Positions 1-7,912 of a stretch of 64,000 bases of DNA are shown here, one piece after another. The stretch is from an uncultured Kocuria sp. (lineage in GTDB: Bacteria; Actinomycetota; Actinomycetes; Actinomycetales; Micrococcaceae): contig NZ_CANMRA010000015.1 in the NCBI RefSeq assembly GCF_947500125.1, positions 1 to 64,000 of the forward strand. The letters are read 5' to 3'. Numbering within the stretch: position 1 is the stretch's first letter; each line of letters starts with the position of its first letter. Below the pieces are notes generated by a model. It searched no databases. It was not told the origin of the DNA and was given only the letters and a program-made list of their open reading frames with translations. The position numbers were made by a program, and so were the translations under genes.

Positions 1-34
1 GGGACCGACACGAGGCTGGCCCCGGGGCTGAGAA

Positions 35-103
35 CAGGGAGATCAGCTGTCCGTCAGCAGGGAGGTACGTGTCCGCCTACAGGGAGATTGGCATGTCCGC
101 TAG
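35..103. repeat. Three imperfect 22-24 bp direct repeats at a mobile-element edge
   Basis: Three consecutive units begin at 35, 58 and 80. Each starts CAGGGAG(A/G)T and contains TGTCCG 5-6 bases later. The units follow each other with no gap. Short phased repeats like this are typical of recombinase or transposase binding sites in the subterminal part of a mobile element. The element itself would lie to the left of the window, so the assignment is an inference. Confidence 0.45.
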
Positions 104-200
104 CACCATCGGCCAGTGACGCCGGTTAAACCCTTCCACCACCAAGCCCACCGATGGAGGGGATGCCCCACGCATCCCCAGTTCCGCACATAACATCCGC

Positions 201-797
201 TCACCTGCTCAACACAGGCAGTTCACGGATCCGCCGGTACAGGGTCGCCCTGGACATCCCAAGGTCCCGGGCGACCTGGGTGGCCGGCTCCCCACCGTCA
301 ATCAACCGCAGGGCATTGCGGATCTGGGAGTCGGTGAAGGTCTGGCGCCGCCCACCGAGGTCCTTGCCGGCGGCCCGGCGCTTGGCCACCGAGTCGGTGA
401 TTCGCTCCCGCTTGATCTCCAGCTCCATCTGGGCGAGGGCCGCCATGACGGTGAAGACCATCGAGCCCATCGGGGTCGCGGTGTCCACGTCTCCCCCACC
501 GAGGTTCAGTACCCGCAACCCAGCGCCTCTTCCCCGCAGTGCTTCGGCGAAGGCCAGCATGTTCTGCGTCGACCGACCCAGCCGGTCCAGTGTGGTGATC
601 ACCAGCGTGTCGCCCTCCTCGAGCGCAGCCACGGCCTTGTCGAACTTTGGACGCGATGCACGCCCTCCAGATACTCCACTGTCCACATAAAGGTCATCGC
701 GCCGCACACCGGCATGCAGGAGGTCGGATACTTGACGGTCCGCATCCTGTTGCCGCGTCGACACCCTCGCATATCCGATCAGCTTCCCCATGTCCAC
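201..797 (-). CDS. Serine recombinase (resolvase/invertase family)
   Basis: A 198-residue small serine recombinase that would cut and rejoin DNA at a res- or inversion-type site. The N-terminal catalytic domain shows GYARVST with the catalytic Ser near residue 13, the LDRLGRS motif near 70-76 and the helix-E segment with KRERI near 130. The C-terminal 45 residues form a Hin-like helix-turn-helix (TQVARDLGMSRATLYRR). The length is normal and the frame is intact. The gene ends a lower-GC segment beside dnaB, and the facing intergenic region holds an inverted repeat that could be its target. Whether it belongs to a Tn3-type element or acts alone cannot be told, because no transposase is visible. 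Confidence 0.9.
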   Translation of the reverse strand: MDMGKLIGYARVSTRQQDADRQVSDLLHAGVRRDDLYVDSGVSGGRASRPKFDKAVAALEEGDTLVITTLDRLGRSTQNMLAFAEALRGRGAGLRVLNLGGGDVDTATPMGSMVFTVMAALAQMELEIKRERITDSVAKRRAAGKDLGGRRQTFTDSQIRNALRLIDGGEPATQVARDLGMSRATLYRRIRELPVLSR

Positions 798-1423
798 CCC
801 ATCTGTCTCGCAACCAACGTTGAGTATCAGATTCTAGGGGTACGAATAAAGTACATAGCTGTGAGACAGGCCGATCCGCGGAAACATGCGGGCGCAAACT
901 TTCGGGACGAGACGTCTCGCATCCCATCGCTTGAGATACCTGGTGCGCTTTCGTGACTGTCGCTCTTCCTGGGTTCAAGCCCACGACGCCGGAACGCGAA
1001 GATCTTGGCGCTGACGACCTCGCACCTTTTCTGGACGTCGGCCAGCGTGTCAGAGCACGGCTGTCACAAGTCCTGCTATTTCGAGAGAAAGACTGGGGTG
1101 TTGGCCACGCCGTCCCCGATGAAACGGGTTCACTGCTCCTTCGCCGTTTGGATGCGGTTCAGGCCAGGTCTCAATAGCCGGTAGGCAATCTGCTCATTTG
1201 CCTTTCGCAGTTTGGAGCCCTTTGACCAAAAACGGTTCCCTACGGCGTCGATCCTGACCGTCAATTTTCCAGGGATCACTGGAAGGTTCTATGGACTCGC
1301 GCATACAGCTTGTGCCTCGGAGTGGCCAGCCGCGCCTTAATCAAGATTTAGGTTCCCCGAGGGTCGTTCAGTTTTGCCTGTATCTCGATAACGCCGACGG
1401 CCCTGCAAGTCGCCCTGCGAGCG
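798..1423. other. Lower-GC intergenic region with candidate res site
   Basis: About 620 bases without a convincing gene. Base composition is clearly less GC-rich than the rest of the window, which suggests transferred DNA. Next to the recombinase start lies an inverted repeat: CTGTCTCGCA at 803-812 and TGTGAGACAG at 860-869, 9 of 10 matching. Between the arms is an AT-rich stretch with GTAC at 840-843 and 851-854. This is a plausible recombination site or operator for the recombinase. A 74-codon ORF at 953-1177 has no recognisable motif. TTCCAG-N6-CTGGAA at 1268-1285 is a weak inverted repeat. I see nothing else. Confidence 0.4.
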
Positions 1424-3232
1424 CTACAGCCCTTCGTGGGCCATGTTCGCGAACCGGGAGTAGTGGCCCTGGAACGCCACCACGATCGTCTTGGTGGGAC
1501 CGTTGCGGTGCTTCGCCACGATGACGTCGGCCTCACCGGCGCGCGGTGACTCCTTGTCGTAGACGTCGTCGCGGTGCAGCAGGATGACCATGTCCGCGTC
1601 CTGCTCGATAGATCCACTTTCACGAAGATCAGACACCATCGGCTTCTTGTCCTGGCGCTGCTCGGACCCACGGTTCAGCTGCGACAGCGCGATGACCGGG
1701 ACCTCCAGCTCCTTGGCCAGCAGCTTCAGGGCACGGGAGAACTCCGAGACCTCCTGCTGGCGGGACTCGACCTTCTTGCCGGAGCTCATGAGCTGGAGGT
1801 AGTCCAGCACCACGAGCTTGAGGTCGTGCTTCTGCTTAAGCCGCCGGCACTTCGCACGGATCTCCATGAGGGACATGTTCGGGGAGTCGTCGATGAACAG
1901 CGGCGCGGAGTCCATCTTGCCCATCGTGGTGGCGATCTTCGCCCACTGCTCGTCCTGCAGGCGACCCTTGCGCAGGTCCTGCATGTTCAGCGTGGCCTCG
2001 GCGGAGAGCAGTCGCATGGCGATCTCGTTGCGGCTCATCTCGAGAGAGAAGATCACCGTGGTCTGGTTGTGCTTGATCGCCGCGGACCGCGCGACGTCGA
2101 GCGCCAAGGTGGAGTTGTGGGTGGGGATGAAGGTCCGCCCGGCCAGGTACAGGTGCGAGGGGTGATCGATCTCGATGCACCGCACCGGTACGGAGTCGAT
2201 CGGCTCGACAGCCGTGAGACGTCGTCGCCCTCCCGGTTCATAGCTGGCCTCCGGGCGGTCGAGGGCGGGGGCGTTGACGACGACGTGCTGCTCTCCCACC
2301 AGCATGGAGGCCAGGATCTCCTCGGTGGTCCGCACCGCGGAGGAGTCGTCGGTGGCCGTCAGCCACTGGTGCTGCTCGTCCGCGACGATCTCGGAGCCGT
2401 CGTCGAAGCGCACCCGGTAGCAGGGCCGGTCGGTCATGACCTCGGTGGTCGCGATCACGCGGGACGGCGTGCCGTCGGCAGCGACGACCTCGTCCCCCAC
2501 CTGGATCTCGCCCATGGTGGTCCATCCGGCAGGAGTGGGGATCGCGGTGTCGAGGGCGAGCGCCTTGCCCATCGCGGGGCGGGCCGCGATGACGATCATC
2601 TGGCCGCCCTGGAAGCCCTGGGTCAGCTCGTCGAGTTCGATGAAGCCGGTGGGCACGCCGCGCATGCCCTCGCCGCGCGAGCCGGCGGCCTCGATCTCGT
2701 CGACCGTGGACTCGATGACCTCCTTGAGCACCGTGTAGTCCTCGGAGGAGCGGCGCTCGGCCACCTGGTAGATCTCCGCCTGGGCGGCGTTGACGATGTC
2801 GTCGACCTCGCCGTCCGAGCTGTAGCCCAGCTGCACGATCTTGGTCCCGGCCTCCACGAGCCGGCGCAGCACGCCGCGCTCGCGCACGATCTCGGCGTAG
2901 AAGCCGGCGTTCGCCGCGGTGGGGACGGAGGAGATGAGGGTGTGCAGGTACGCGGGACCGCCGACGCGCTCGATCTCGCCGCGCTTGGTCAGCTCGTCCG
3001 CCACGGTGATGGCGTCGGCGGGCTCGCCGCGCCCGTACAGGGAGATCACGGCCTCGTAGATGGACTCGTGGGCGGGCTTGTAGAAGTCGACGCCGCGCAG
3101 TACCTCGACCACGTCCGCGATCGCGTCCTTGGACAGCATCATCCCGCCGAGCACGGACTGCTCCGCGACGTTGTCCTGCGGCGGGGTCCGGCCGAACTCC
3201 CGGTCGCTCCCGGACGAGCGCTCCGACACCAT
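1424..3232 (-). CDS. dnaB: Replicative DNA helicase DnaB with in-frame intein
   Basis: The hexameric replicative helicase that unwinds DNA ahead of the fork. Translation gives 602 residues, of which 224-373 are an intein, so the spliced protein would be about 452 residues, the normal DnaB size. The N-terminal primase-interaction domain covers about 15-120. The RecA-like domain starts near 190, and its Walker A (ARPAMGK-ST) is split by the intein exactly between Lys and Ser. LVVLDYLQL (Walker B) and the SQLNRGSEQR and DLRESGSIEQDAD motifs follow the intein. I chose the ATG at 3232 because an AGGAGAGG ribosome site lies about 14 bases upstream; an in-frame GTG further upstream adds 49 non-conserved residues. 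Helicase activity should require splicing. Confidence 0.95.
   Translation of the reverse strand: MVSERSSGSDREFGRTPPQDNVAEQSVLGGMMLSKDAIADVVEVLRGVDFYKPAHESIYEAVISLYGRGEPADAITVADELTKRGEIERVGGPAYLHTLISSVPTAANAGFYAEIVRERGVLRRLVEAGTKIVQLGYSSDGEVDDIVNAAQAEIYQVAERRSSEDYTVLKEVIESTVDEIEAAGSRGEGMRGVPTGFIELDELTQGFQGGQMIVIAARPAMGKALALDTAIPTPAGWTTMGEIQVGDEVVAADGTPSRVIATTEVMTDRPCYRVRFDDGSEIVADEQHQWLTATDDSSAVRTTEEILASMLVGEQHVVVNAPALDRPEASYEPGGRRRLTAVEPIDSVPVRCIEIDHPSHLYLAGRTFIPTHNSTLALDVARSAAIKHNQTTVIFSLEMSRNEIAMRLLSAEATLNMQDLRKGRLQDEQWAKIATTMGKMDSAPLFIDDSPNMSLMEIRAKCRRLKQKHDLKLVVLDYLQLMSSGKKVESRQQEVSEFSRALKLLAKELEVPVIALSQLNRGSEQRQDKKPMVSDLRESGSIEQDADMVILLHRDDVYDKESPRAGEADVIVAKHRNGPTKTIVVAFQGHYSRFANMAHEGL
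2114..2563 (-). other. Class 3 mini-intein in the DnaB P-loop
   Basis: A 150-residue intervening sequence with no homing-endonuclease domain. It begins with Ala instead of Cys or Ser and ends with THN followed by Ser of the C-extein. The three residues that define class 3 inteins are visible: Trp at intein position 67 (block B), Cys at 129 (block F, VRCIEIDHPSH) and Thr at 148 (block G, FIPTHN). Class 3 inteins are known to use the block F Cys as the first nucleophile, which explains the missing Cys1. Insertion between the P-loop Lys and Ser would keep the unspliced helicase inactive. The intein matches its surroundings in GC content, so transfer is not recent. Confidence 0.9.
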
Positions 3233-3384
3233 CGACACCTGGTCCACCTCTCCTCGCGCACCCGCGGACTGCGGGGTGCGCACACAACGACGACGCCGCC
3301 CCGACCTTCCGGGCAGCCCCTCCATTCTCGCACCGACCGCGGACACCGCTTGCCGCCCGGGCCCGTCCGTGGACACCATGGATC

Positions 3385-4815
3385 ATGACGCTCAGCACAG
3401 ACCTCAGCGGCCCCTGTTCGTGGGACATCCGGACCACCCGGGCGGAGCTGGCGGCGGGCCGGATCAGCCACGTGGAGCACCTCGACGCCCTGCTGGAGCG
3501 CCTGCCCACGGCGCAGCGCCTGGGGGCGGTGATCAGCGCGGACCCGGAGCTGGCCCGGGCCCTCGCCCACGCGCTGGACCGCCGGGAGACCCGGGGCCCG
3601 CTGACGGGGATCCCACTGGCGGTCAAGGACATCGTGGACGTCGCAGGGTTCCCCACCACGGGCGGGACGCGAGCGCTCGAGCACGACGTGGCGGGCCGGG
3701 ACGCCCCCGCGGTGGCCCGGCTGCGCGAGGCGGGCGCCCTGTTCACCCTGAAGACCAACCTGCACGAGCTGTCCTTCGGCATCACCTCCAACAACGGCTC
3801 GTTCGGCCCGGTGCACCACCCCGCCGACCCGGCCCTGAGCCCCGGCGGCAGCAGCGGGGGCTCGGCGGTGGCCGTGGCGGTGGGCCTGGTCCCGGCGGCG
3901 GTCGCCGCGGACACCGGGGGCTCGGCCCGCATCCCCGCGGCCCTCTGCGGGATCGTGGGGTTCCGTCCCACGCTGGGCCGCTACCCGTCGTCGGGCGTGC
4001 TGCCGATCGCCCACTCGCGGGACACGATCGGCCCCATGGCCCGGACCGTGGACGACGTGGTGCTGCTGGACGCCCTGCTCGCCGGCGAGCACCCGCTCGG
4101 CGTGCCCGGCGCGCGGCACCTGGAGTTCGACGACGAGGGCCCCGGCCCGCTGCACGGCGTCCGGCTGGGCGTGCCCGAGCTGTTCCTCGAGGACCTGGAG
4201 CCGGGCGTGGACACGGTCTTCGGCGCGGCCCTGCGGGCGCTCGAGGCCGCCGGTGCGGAGCTCGTGGGCGTCGACGTCCGGCCGGCCCGCGAGCTGGCGG
4301 CCGCGGCCGGCATGACGTTCGCCCTCCACGAGTTCCTGCCTGATCTGCAGGCCTACCTGGACGCCCGCGGCACGGGACACTCCCTCGACGAGGTCCGGGA
4401 CGGGATCGGCAGCCCGGACGTGCGGCGGATCTGGGAGCTGGCGCAGGTGTTCCGCGCCGCCGACGACGAGTACCGGGCGGCCCAGGAGGAGCGCCGGCTG
4501 GCCCTGCGGCTGTACACCGGGGCGCTCCAGGCCCAGGGGGTCTCGGCCCTGGTGCAGCCGACGTGCCCGCTGACGGCCCGGCCGATCGGCGACGACGAGA
4601 CCGTGGACCTCAACGGCCGGCGCGTGCCCACCTTCGACACCTTCACCCGCCACTCGGACCTGGCGGGCGTTCTCGGCACGCCGGGGATCAGCATCCCCGC
4701 CGGGCGCACCGCGGAGGGCCTGCCGGTGGGCCTGGAGCTCGCGGCGGGGCCGGGTGCGGACGCCGTGCTGCTGGACCTCGCGCGCACCGTGGAGGCGCTG
4801 CTGCGCGACCAGTGA
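3385..4815 (+). CDS. Amidase signature family hydrolase
   Basis: A 476-residue amidase signature enzyme, expected to hydrolyse a small amide or act like indoleacetamide or mandelamide hydrolases. The Ser-cisSer-Lys triad is visible: Lys81 in AVKDIVD, Ser156 in PGGSSGGSA and nucleophile Ser180 in DTGGSARIP. The length is normal. It is not GatA by context, since gatC and gatB are absent. The ribosome site before the ATG is weak. It runs divergently from dnaB and is followed by an orphan ABC-type binding lipoprotein about 165 bases downstream. That gene has its own promoter, so a shared pathway is possible but unproven. The substrate cannot be read from the sequence. Confidence 0.88.
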   Translation: MTLSTDLSGPCSWDIRTTRAELAAGRISHVEHLDALLERLPTAQRLGAVISADPELARALAHALDRRETRGPLTGIPLAVKDIVDVAGFPTTGGTRALEHDVAGRDAPAVARLREAGALFTLKTNLHELSFGITSNNGSFGPVHHPADPALSPGGSSGGSAVAVAVGLVPAAVAADTGGSARIPAALCGIVGFRPTLGRYPSSGVLPIAHSRDTIGPMARTVDDVVLLDALLAGEHPLGVPGARHLEFDDEGPGPLHGVRLGVPELFLEDLEPGVDTVFGAALRALEAAGAELVGVDVRPARELAAAAGMTFALHEFLPDLQAYLDARGTGHSLDEVRDGIGSPDVRRIWELAQVFRAADDEYRAAQEERRLALRLYTGALQAQGVSALVQPTCPLTARPIGDDETVDLNGRRVPTFDTFTRHSDLAGVLGTPGISIPAGRTAEGLPVGLELAAGPGADAVLLDLARTVEALLRDQ

Positions 4816-4844
4816 GCCGGCACGGTTCACTTCGGGGGACAGTG

Positions 4845-4896
4845 CAACGGTTCAGAGCCACAACCGTTGACGAATCCAACGGTCTGCCTCTACGGT
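4845..4896 (+). promoter_or_regulatory. Promoter and operator-like inverted repeat before the NMT1-type gene
   Basis: A -35 TTGACG (4867-4872) and a -10 TACGGT (4891-4896) are separated by 18 bases. A perfect inverted repeat, CAACGGTT (4845-4852) and AACCGTTG (4862-4869), overlaps the -35. A third CAACGGT half-site lies in the promoter spacer at 4877-4883. The arrangement fits a repressor that blocks polymerase binding. The regulator is unknown. Confidence 0.6.
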
Positions 4897-4981
4897 GAGG
4901 ACACCGACGTGCGTGATGCATGTCACAGCGGATTCGCCGGTGCCGGGCGCCGGCAGGACCGACCCGAGGAAGAGGACCACC

Positions 4982-5956
4982 ATGAAGCACCCGTTCGCCA
5001 GAGCAGCCGCCGTCGGAACCGTCCTGACGTTCACCCTGACCGCCTGCGGCGGCGGGGGAACCACCGGTGGGGGCGCGGACGGTGAGGAGATGCAGCCCCT
5101 CACCATCGGCGTCATCCCCATCGCCCCGTCCGCGCCCGTGCAGCTCGCCCTCGACGAGGGCATCTTCGAGGAGCACGGCCTGGACGTCACGATCGAGACC
5201 GCCCAGGGCGGCGCGGCCATGCTCCCGGCCGTCTCGGGCGGCTCCATGGACATCGGCGTGGGCAACCCGCTCTCGGTCATCCTCGCCAAGGACCAGGGCC
5301 TCGACATGAAGATCCTCAGCGGCTACAGCAGCTCCATGCCCGAGGGCGAGGACATCACCGGGGTCGCCGCCAACCGGGACGCGGGCATCGCGTCCTGGGC
5401 CGACCTGGCCGGCAAGCGGGTCGCGGTGAACACGATCAACGGCCAGGGCGACCTGACCATCAAGGAGGCCGTGAGCCAGGACGGCGGGGACCCCGACGCC
5501 GTGGAGTTCGTGGAGATGCCCTTCCAGGACATGCCGGCCCAGCTGGACCGCGGAGAGATCGACGCCGCCTGGGTCCCGGAGCCGTTCCTGACCCAGCTGA
5601 TCAACGGCGAGCAGACCGCACTGGTCGGCTACAACTACCAGGACACGGTGCCGGGCCTCGACACCATGGTCACCTTCAGCAGCGCGTCGTTCGCCGAGGA
5701 GAACCCGGAGGTCCTCGAGAACTACAACGCGGCCATCGAGGACGCGCTCCAGTTCGCGCAGGAGAACCCGGAGCGGGTGCGCGAGACCCTGGTGAGCTTC
5801 CTCAACATGCCGGAGGAGGTCGCCGCCGACCTCCGGCTGGAGGAGTTCGACGCGGAGGTGGACCGCGACGAGCTCGAGACGCTCTCGGAGCTGATGCTGA
5901 AGTACGACGTGATCTCGAACGAGGCGAACCTGGACGAGATCATCCAGGCGGACTAG
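4982..5956 (+). CDS. ABC transporter substrate-binding lipoprotein, NMT1/SsuA-like
   Basis: A 324-residue periplasmic-binding-type protein that should deliver a small substrate such as a sulfonate, a pyrimidine precursor or an aromatic compound to an ABC permease. The N-terminus is a lipoprotein signal with lipobox LTAC (Cys22) followed by a Gly-rich linker. The body carries NMT1-family features: a TIGVIPIAPSAPV opening strand, the EGIFEEHGLDV segment, and GGSMDIGVGNPLSV. The ATG at 4982 is preceded by GAGGAAGAGG. The ORF could be extended upstream to 4895, but that would run past the signal peptide. No permease or ATPase gene is adjacent, so it is an orphan. Its stop overlaps the end of the convergent patatin gene by 4 bases. 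Confidence 0.88.
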   Translation: MKHPFARAAAVGTVLTFTLTACGGGGTTGGGADGEEMQPLTIGVIPIAPSAPVQLALDEGIFEEHGLDVTIETAQGGAAMLPAVSGGSMDIGVGNPLSVILAKDQGLDMKILSGYSSSMPEGEDITGVAANRDAGIASWADLAGKRVAVNTINGQGDLTIKEAVSQDGGDPDAVEFVEMPFQDMPAQLDRGEIDAAWVPEPFLTQLINGEQTALVGYNYQDTVPGLDTMVTFSSASFAEENPEVLENYNAAIEDALQFAQENPERVRETLVSFLNMPEEVAADLRLEEFDAEVDRDELETLSELMLKYDVISNEANLDEIIQAD

Positions 5957-7062
5957 ACCCCCGGGCCCGACCGCGCCGCCGGGAACTCGTCGGCGCGGTC
6001 GATGGCCTCCTCGGTCAGCCGCCGGCCGAGCTCGATGAGCTCCCCGGCGCGGTGGAAGTCCAGCAGCCGCCCGGCGCTCTTCGGCACGGTGATGAGAAGG
6101 TCGGGCGGATAGCCGGCCAGCCGGTAGCGCAGCACCATGGACTGCAGCACCTCGAGGGAGAGCTGCATGACGTCGAGCGTGCGCAGTCCCGCGGGCAGCA
6201 CACCGAACCCCTCCTGGACGAGCTCCTCCGAAGCCTTCTCCACGGCCTCCTCCGCGGCCTCCTCGACGACGTCCTGGACGGCCTCCGGGACGAGGCCCTC
6301 GTCCACGTCCGCCGGGGCCACCCCGGCGGAACGCAGGAACCGGGACGAGCCGCCGCGGCCGCGCGTCTCCGCGAAGCGCTCCAGGACGCTGCGGGTCAGC
6401 TCGCGGTCCAGGACGTGGGAGGCGCCGCGGCGGAACCGCTCCGCCCACTCCTCCGTGGGACGCACGGCGGCGGTCTCGTGGGCGGGGACCCTGCCCTCCC
6501 CGGACTGCTGACCCCCGGAGAGGGAGACCGCCACCGTCACGTCCGCACGGGTCGCGACGGTCGCGGCGATGGGCACGGGGTTCATGATCCCGCCGTCGGC
6601 GAGCAGCCGGCCGTTGAGCATGACGGGGGTGATGATGCTGGGCAGGGCGATCGACGCACGGACGGCCACGTCCACCGGGCCCTCCTGGAACCAGACCTCC
6701 TTGCGGGCGAGCAGGTCCGTGGCCACCGCGGTGAAGGGGATGGGCAGGTCCTCGATGAGCCTGCCGTCGAGCAGCTCGCGCACCTTCGCCATGATCTTCT
6801 CCGCACGGATCACGCCGGGCGCCGAGGGGGACGGGTCCAGCAGCCGCAGCACGTCCCGCTGGCTCAGGCCCCGCACCCACTGCGCGTACGCCTCCATCTG
6901 GCCGGCGGCGTGGAGCCCGCCCACGAGCGCCCCCATGGAGCTTCCCGCGACCGTCACGATGTCGTAGCCGCGCTCCTCGAGCACCTGGATCACACCGATG
7001 TGCGCGTAGCCGCGGGCGCCGCCGCTGCCCAGCGCCAGTGCCACGCGCGTGCGTGGGGACAT
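5953..7062 (-). CDS. Patatin-like phospholipase family protein (RssA-like)
   Basis: A 369-residue serine hydrolase with the patatin fold, expected to act on acyl lipids in the cytoplasm. Visible signatures are the oxyanion loop GSGGARGYAHIG (12-23), nucleophile Ser42 in GSSMG, and the DGG motif with Asp156 (LADGGIMNPVP). Ser and Asp form the catalytic dyad of this family. The N-terminal 200 residues resemble the RssA/NTE subgroup. The remaining 170 residues are a charged helical extension with a VVEEAAEEAVEKASEE-type coiled segment near 270. There is no signal peptide. The substrate is unknown. Confidence 0.88.
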   Translation of the reverse strand: MSPRTRVALALGSGGARGYAHIGVIQVLEERGYDIVTVAGSSMGALVGGLHAAGQMEAYAQWVRGLSQRDVLRLLDPSPSAPGVIRAEKIMAKVRELLDGRLIEDLPIPFTAVATDLLARKEVWFQEGPVDVAVRASIALPSIITPVMLNGRLLADGGIMNPVPIAATVATRADVTVAVSLSGGQQSGEGRVPAHETAAVRPTEEWAERFRRGASHVLDRELTRSVLERFAETRGRGGSSRFLRSAGVAPADVDEGLVPEAVQDVVEEAAEEAVEKASEELVQEGFGVLPAGLRTLDVMQLSLEVLQSMVLRYRLAGYPPDLLITVPKSAGRLLDFHRAGELIELGRRLTEEAIDRADEFPAARSGPGV

Positions 7063-7505
7063 CCGCCGCTCCTCTTCCGCAGGGGCACCCGACCGCCGGA
7101 CCGGCCGGTGCCCCGAGCCTAGCCCGCCGCCCCCGGCCCACGGAGGTCTCCGGCTCGGGAGGGCCGGAAACCCTACCAGTCCCCAGGGTTTTCCACCCTG
7201 TGGACAACCGGTGGAAAACGCCGTGGACGGCTGTGCACAGGTTGGGGAGAAGGCTGTGGAAAGTTATGCACAGGATCCCCAAAAGGCCGTTCTGACCTGC
7301 GGATACGTCGGTGCACACCCTGTGCAGGGACGGTATGGACAACACCCGCCCCATCCACAGCGCAGTGTTCTTCGACTCGTGTCCCGGCCCACGTCGGAGG
7401 CCACTCGGTCAGGCGCTCCGCTCGCCGGCCACGGCGCCCGCGACCGGCCCCGGGCGGACCGTGGACACCGGTCGGGACGCCGGGGTGCTGAACCGGTTCC
7501 GACCT
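7063..7505. promoter_or_regulatory. Intergenic DnaA-box cluster, left of oriC
   Basis: About 440 bases without a gene between a patatin gene start and the end of a small membrane-protein gene. Between 7190 and 7345 lie several DnaA-box-like 9-mers. 7199-7207 is a perfect TTGTCCACA on the minus strand. TTATGCACA at 7264-7272 has one mismatch, and 7334-7342 reads TTGTCCATA on the minus strand. Weaker TTTTCCACC and CTTTCCACA sites lie between them. The rest of the gap shows nothing I can name. The cluster is about 34 kb from oriC. The boxes are read directly; DnaA binding is an inference. Confidence 0.55.
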
Positions 7506-7814
7506 TCAGGACACCGACGCGAGCAGGGCCAGCCACAGCAGCGGGTGGCAGAGCACCGACAGGCCCAGCAGCACCAGGAACCGGACCCGCGCGGACGGGA
7601 ACCCCACGGCTCCCGCGAGGGCCACCACCGCCGTCACGGTCGCCCCCACCGCCGCCGCGATGAACCCGATCACGAAGAACGCCATGGAGGTCTCGGTGCC
7701 CGCGGAGTTCCCGCCCAGGAATGCCACGGCGAAAGCCAGTACGGTGAAGAGGAGACAGCCCACGCCGAACCAGTACAGGGCGGACGGTGTGACGCGGGAG
7801 ATCAGGGACGGCAT
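7506..7814 (-). CDS. Small membrane protein, function unknown
   Basis: A 102-residue protein with three or four hydrophobic segments: ALYWFGVGCLLFTVLAFAVAFL, an FFVIGFIAAAVGATVTAVVALAG segment, and FLVLLGLSVLCHPLLWLALLA. I do not recognise a family. The inner ATG at 7814 (MPSLISRV) is preferred over the longer ORF start at 7886, because the extra 24 residues are low-complexity and would run towards the divergent methyltransferase gene. Only membrane localisation can be inferred. Confidence 0.6.
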   Translation of the reverse strand: MPSLISRVTPSALYWFGVGCLLFTVLAFAVAFLGGNSAGTETSMAFFVIGFIAAAVGATVTAVVALAGAVGFPSARVRFLVLLGLSVLCHPLLWLALLASVS

Positions 7815-7912
7815 GCACCCATTGTCCCCCGAGGAGCTCGACGGCACCGCCGCGCCGCCCCAAGAGTCCCCGCACGCCCGACCCATCCGCCCGAGCCACC
7901 CAGGAGATGCCC

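Noticed and set aside
953-1177. 74-codon ORF in the mobile-element region
   Set aside because: No ribosome site, no domain and no hydrophobic or charge pattern; could be a gene relic but cannot be supported.
2114-2563. Possible frameshift or foreign insertion breaking dnaB
   Set aside because: The insert is in frame, has intein blocks A, B, F and G, and the exteins join into an intact P-loop.
1574-3388. 604-codon plus-strand frame over dnaB
   Set aside because: The translation is low-complexity and antisense to the dnaB motifs.
3385-4815. GatA subunit of the tRNA amidotransferase
   Set aside because: No gatB or gatC nearby and the C-terminal part lacks GatA-specific features; a general amidase is the safer call.
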